A DNA stretch of 8,839 bases from an uncultured Propionibacteriaceae bacterium (GTDB lineage: Bacteria > Actinomycetota > Actinomycetes > Propionibacteriales > Propionibacteriaceae). Position 1 is the first letter of the stretch. The number at the start of each line of letters is the position of its first letter. A model generated the notes under the pieces. The model was not told the origin of the DNA, ran no database searches, and was given only the letters and a program-made list of their open reading frames with translations. Location of the stretch: the NCBI GenBank assembly GCA_947038745.1, contig CAMQXE010000041.1:1-8839 (forward strand), given 5' to 3'. This document shows positions 6,535-8,839 of this stretch, in pieces. The position numbers were made by a program, and so were the translations under genes.

Positions 6535-7311
6535 ATGAAGATCGAGACCGCTACCGGCGCGCTTTGGGTTGAGCAACATGGCAGTGGTATTCCGGTGGTT
6601 TTCATTTCCGGTATGAGTCAGGATCATCGAGCTTGGGTTGAGCAGGAGCCACTCTCAGATCAGTTCCGTCTGATCTTGCCCGATAATCGTGGCACTGGGC
6701 AGAGCTCGGACTGGCATGTGGGTGAGTACGATGATCCGCCAACGACAGGGGAGATGGCCGATGACATCGTCGCCGTCTTGGACGGCCTAGGCATTGATAA
6801 AGCCCATATCGTCGGGTTCTCGATGGGTGGGCGAGTAGCGCAATGGGTGGCGATTTTAAGGCCAAAGCGAGTGGCGAGTTTGGTGCTTATCAGTACTTCC
6901 GCCGGGGACAGACATGGGATTGCACGCGACAGCGAAGCTGATCGGCTGCTAGAAGGTACCCCGATGGAGCAGTCGCTGTTGATGTATTCGTCGGCTTGGA
7001 TGACATCGCATGCAGAATCTCTGCGCACGATCTATGCGGCAACGTCTACCCGTAGTTCACAGCGGCACTTACATTATCTTGCTACGCATGGACACGATTC
7101 GTTTAGTTCTCTATCGCGTATCAGCGCTCCCACTTTAATCATCCATGGAACTCTGGATCGGATTAACCCGGTAGGGAATGCTGAGCTTTTAGCCAAGCAG
7201 ATTCCCCAGGCTGAGGTATTGCTGATTCCGCAGGGCCGCCATGCAGTGATGGCGGAATATGCTGACGTCGTTAATGCGCGGCTACGCGAATTCTTCAGCA
7301 GCGCCTGCTAA
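6535..7311 (+). CDS. Alpha/beta-fold hydrolase
   Basis: The product has 258 residues, typical for the family. The nucleophile elbow is GFSMGG with Ser96, the acid is Asp208 in HGTLDRI, and the general base is His236 in QGRHAV. The cap-preceding DNRGTGQSS (D50) motif is also classic. The enzyme probably hydrolyses an ester, lactone or similar bond in the cytosol, since no signal peptide is seen. The relatives include 3-oxoadipate enol-lactonases and many uncharacterised hydrolases, so a substrate cannot be assigned. I chose the ATG at 6535, with an AGG at 6523-6525 upstream. A TTG at 6526 would add three residues and is less likely. It stands alone, divergent from the AcpS-like gene, and its stop overlaps that of the acyltransferase by 4 bases. 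Confidence 0.85.
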   Translation: MKIETATGALWVEQHGSGIPVVFISGMSQDHRAWVEQEPLSDQFRLILPDNRGTGQSSDWHVGEYDDPPTTGEMADDIVAVLDGLGIDKAHIVGFSMGGRVAQWVAILRPKRVASLVLISTSAGDRHGIARDSEADRLLEGTPMEQSLLMYSSAWMTSHAESLRTIYAATSTRSSQRHLHYLATHGHDSFSSLSRISAPTLIIHGTLDRINPVGNAELLAKQIPQAEVLLIPQGRHAVMAEYADVVNARLREFFSSAC

Positions 7312-8084
7312 TTAGCAGAGCGACCTGGTGGGAGTTCTTTGAGCGCAGCCATACGTGCATAGTCATCAAGGGTTGGCATGTCGTAGGAAAGTGCGGTTTG
7401 CTCGTGCATTTCGACGATCACCCGCCGAATCCGCTCAGCAAATTCGCTAGCAATTTCGCCCGGAATTGGTCGCATCGGTCGCCCATAACAGACATGGACA
7501 GTTGGTCGCCCTGGCTTAACTTTCTTTTCGGTCGAAGGCCATGCAGCGAAAGCGCCGACGATGGCAACCGGTACTACTGGCGCGCCGCGAGAAATCGATA
7601 GTGCGGCTGTTCCGGGATTGAAGGTGCTGATAGCTCCGGTGCGAGAACGGGTGCCTTCTGGGAAAACTAAGATTGGAACGCCTGCGTCAAGAAGGCGTCC
7701 AGACAGGCCACGGTTATGCCGCGCTTTTGCGCTGGTGGCTTGCTTGCCGTACCGCTCTACGGGATAGGCGTTAAATAGCATTCCCGGAAGTAAGGCTTTA
7801 ATTGGATTATCGAACCAGTGGTCAGCAGCGGCGCCGACTGAAAGTTGCTTTGATAGCCGGGTCGGCAACGACTCAAAGATCAATGCGGTATCAAGATGGG
7901 AACTGTGGTTCGCAATGACGATGAAGGGCGGGTCCAATTCTTTTAGGCGATCTTCGCCATGGACTTGTACATCGACTTGAGACCGGGCATATGGCTTCAA
8001 GACGGCATTCTGGATCACTTGCCGTCCAGCCGCAATGATGCGGTTGGTGTAGCGCCCAGAACCTAGTGATTCGCGGTCAGACAC
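7308..8084 (-). CDS. PlsC-type lysophospholipid (1-acyl-glycerol-3-phosphate) acyltransferase
   Basis: The product has 258 residues. It shows the acyltransferase motif I NHSSHLD (H60, four residues, D65) and the motif III-like FPEGTRSRTG at 141-150. The downstream NPGTAALSISRGAPVVPV block at 156 onward matches the family. Members transfer an acyl group to lysophosphatidic acid or a related lysolipid at the inner face of the membrane. The N-terminal half lacks an obvious long membrane segment, as in many peripheral PlsC proteins. The start is a GTG at 8084, with GAGG 9 bases upstream inside the end of the SDR gene. Only two bases separate the SDR stop TAA from this GTG, so translation is probably coupled. 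Its substrate could also be a glycolipid or another lysolipid rather than phosphatidate. Confidence 0.85.
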   Translation of the reverse strand: MSDRESLGSGRYTNRIIAAGRQVIQNAVLKPYARSQVDVQVHGEDRLKELDPPFIVIANHSSHLDTALIFESLPTRLSKQLSVGAAADHWFDNPIKALLPGMLFNAYPVERYGKQATSAKARHNRGLSGRLLDAGVPILVFPEGTRSRTGAISTFNPGTAALSISRGAPVVPVAIVGAFAAWPSTEKKVKPGRPTVHVCYGRPMRPIPGEIASEFAERIRRVIVEMHEQTALSYDMPTLDDYARMAALKELPPGRSAN

Positions 8085-8086
8085 GC

Positions 8087-8839
8087 TTATTTGCCTCGGC
8101 TCGCGTTGATCTTGCGGGAAGCCCAGCGAATGGTCTTGCGAGACGCAAGGTGATTAGCCACGAAGGCAAGTGTCTCCCACTTATGGGTAGGAATAGAGAT
8201 GACCTTGCCCGCGTCAGCATCGCGTAGAGCCTCCTCGACTATTTCGTCGGGGGAGTTCCAGACCGCATCGGGCAGAGAGGAATTATCTTTACCAGCCCGG
8301 GCATGGAACTCGGTGCGAACCCACCCCGGTGCAAGCAACATGACGTGAACCCCGGTGCCGTGAAGTTCTGCGGACAGGGATTCGGTGTAGTTATTGACCC
8401 AGGCTTTTATCGCAGAATAATTGCCAGCGGTGTAATAGCCCGACGTTGAGCCGGTATTGATGATGAGACCTTGGCCGCGTTCTTTCATGGCGCGTGCGGC
8501 TGCGCCGCCGAGACGGAATACAGCCTTGATCATGACGTCGAATGCCTTGTAATGCTCAGGGTTATCGACGTCAGCTAGACGAGCGTAGAGACCAAAGCCG
8601 GCGTTATTGATGAGCGTATCGATGGGTTTTGTAGTGTCAGCTAAGCGATCACAGACGCAGGAAACCTCCTCATCGAGGCTTAGATCAGCGCAGAGAACTT
8701 CAACGCTGATCTGGTGTAGCTGCGTGAGTTCTTCTGCCAAGCTATCGAGCCGCTCTCTGTCGCGGGCAACAAGCACCAGATCATTGCCACGTTCGGCTAG
8801 GTGGCGCGCGAAAGCAGCGCCGATACCTGAGGTAGCTCC
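8087..8839 (-). CDS. Short-chain dehydrogenase/reductase (SDR), partial: extreme N-terminus beyond right edge
   Basis: The frame remains open to the window edge, and the visible 250 residues begin with GATSGIG, the Rossmann coenzyme-binding motif, so only a few N-terminal residues are missing. The apparent start GTG at 8776 is therefore an internal Val. NNAG lies at visible residues 78-81, and the catalytic Y-x-x-x-K is Y141-K145, with S131 or S133 as the serine. Members are NAD(P)H-dependent oxidoreductases acting on many carbonyls and alcohols, here probably in the cytosol. The stretch between the serine region (NTGSTSG) and the catalytic Tyr looks about three residues shorter than usual. 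The gene reads straight into the PlsC-type gene, which suggests a lipid-related substrate, but this is only inferred from context. Confidence 0.85.
   Translation of the reverse strand, partial: GATSGIGAAFARHLAERGNDLVLVARDRERLDSLAEELTQLHQISVEVLCADLSLDEEVSCVCDRLADTTKPIDTLINNAGFGLYARLADVDNPEHYKAFDVMIKAVFRLGGAAARAMKERGQGLIINTGSTSGYYTAGNYSAIKAWVNNYTESLSAELHGTGVHVMLLAPGWVRTEFHARAGKDNSSLPDAVWNSPDEIVEEALRDADAGKVISIPTHKWETLAFVANHLASRKTIRWASRKINASRGK

Overview
This 8.8 kb window looks like ordinary chromosomal DNA from an actinobacterium of moderate GC content, judged by eye at a little over half G+C. An Actinomycetaceae-type genome such as Arcanobacterium or Trueperella would fit. The clues are the SAF-domain membrane protein, a GT87-type and a PIG-V-type polytopic glycosyltransferase as neighbours, and frequent GTG/TTG start candidates. 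The genus is an inference and was not tested.

Layout, left to right. (1) 1-637, minus: a SAF-domain protein with one membrane anchor, cut by the left edge. (2) 638-812: a divergent intergenic region with a perfect DnaA-box 9-mer and two sets of short direct repeats. (3) 813-2066, plus: a DUF4143-type AAA ATPase with a nuclease-like C-terminal motif. (4) 2067-2465: a long, nearly perfect hairpin, a minus-strand tRNA-Ala(UGC) and its probable promoter. (5) 2466-5058, plus: a two-gene overlapping unit of a GT87-like and a PIG-V-like membrane glycosyltransferase. (6) 6484-5055, minus: an AcpS-type phosphopantetheinyl transferase followed by a WecA/MraY-superfamily sugar-phosphate transferase. (7) 6535-7311, plus: an alpha/beta hydrolase. 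(8) 8839-7308, minus: a short-chain dehydrogenase, cut by the right edge, followed 2 nt after its stop by a PlsC-type acyltransferase.

Regions 5 to 8 have an envelope theme. Two multi-membrane glycosyltransferases expected to use lipid-linked sugar donors sit beside an enzyme that loads sugar-phosphate onto a polyprenyl phosphate carrier. A phospholipid acyltransferase and an acyl-carrier activating enzyme lie nearby. A role in building a lipid-anchored cell-surface glycan or glycolipid is a reasonable inference, but no substrate can be read from the sequence.

Genes are tightly packed. Both convergent pairs overlap by exactly four bases at their stop codons (5055-5058 and 7308-7311), leaving no room for conventional terminators. 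I found no CRISPR array, insertion sequence, integrase, toxin-antitoxin pair or phage gene. I saw no clearly new defence or mobile system. The least explained elements are the DUF4143 ATPase with its repeat-bearing upstream region, the hairpin beside the tRNA, and the divergent AcpS-like gene.
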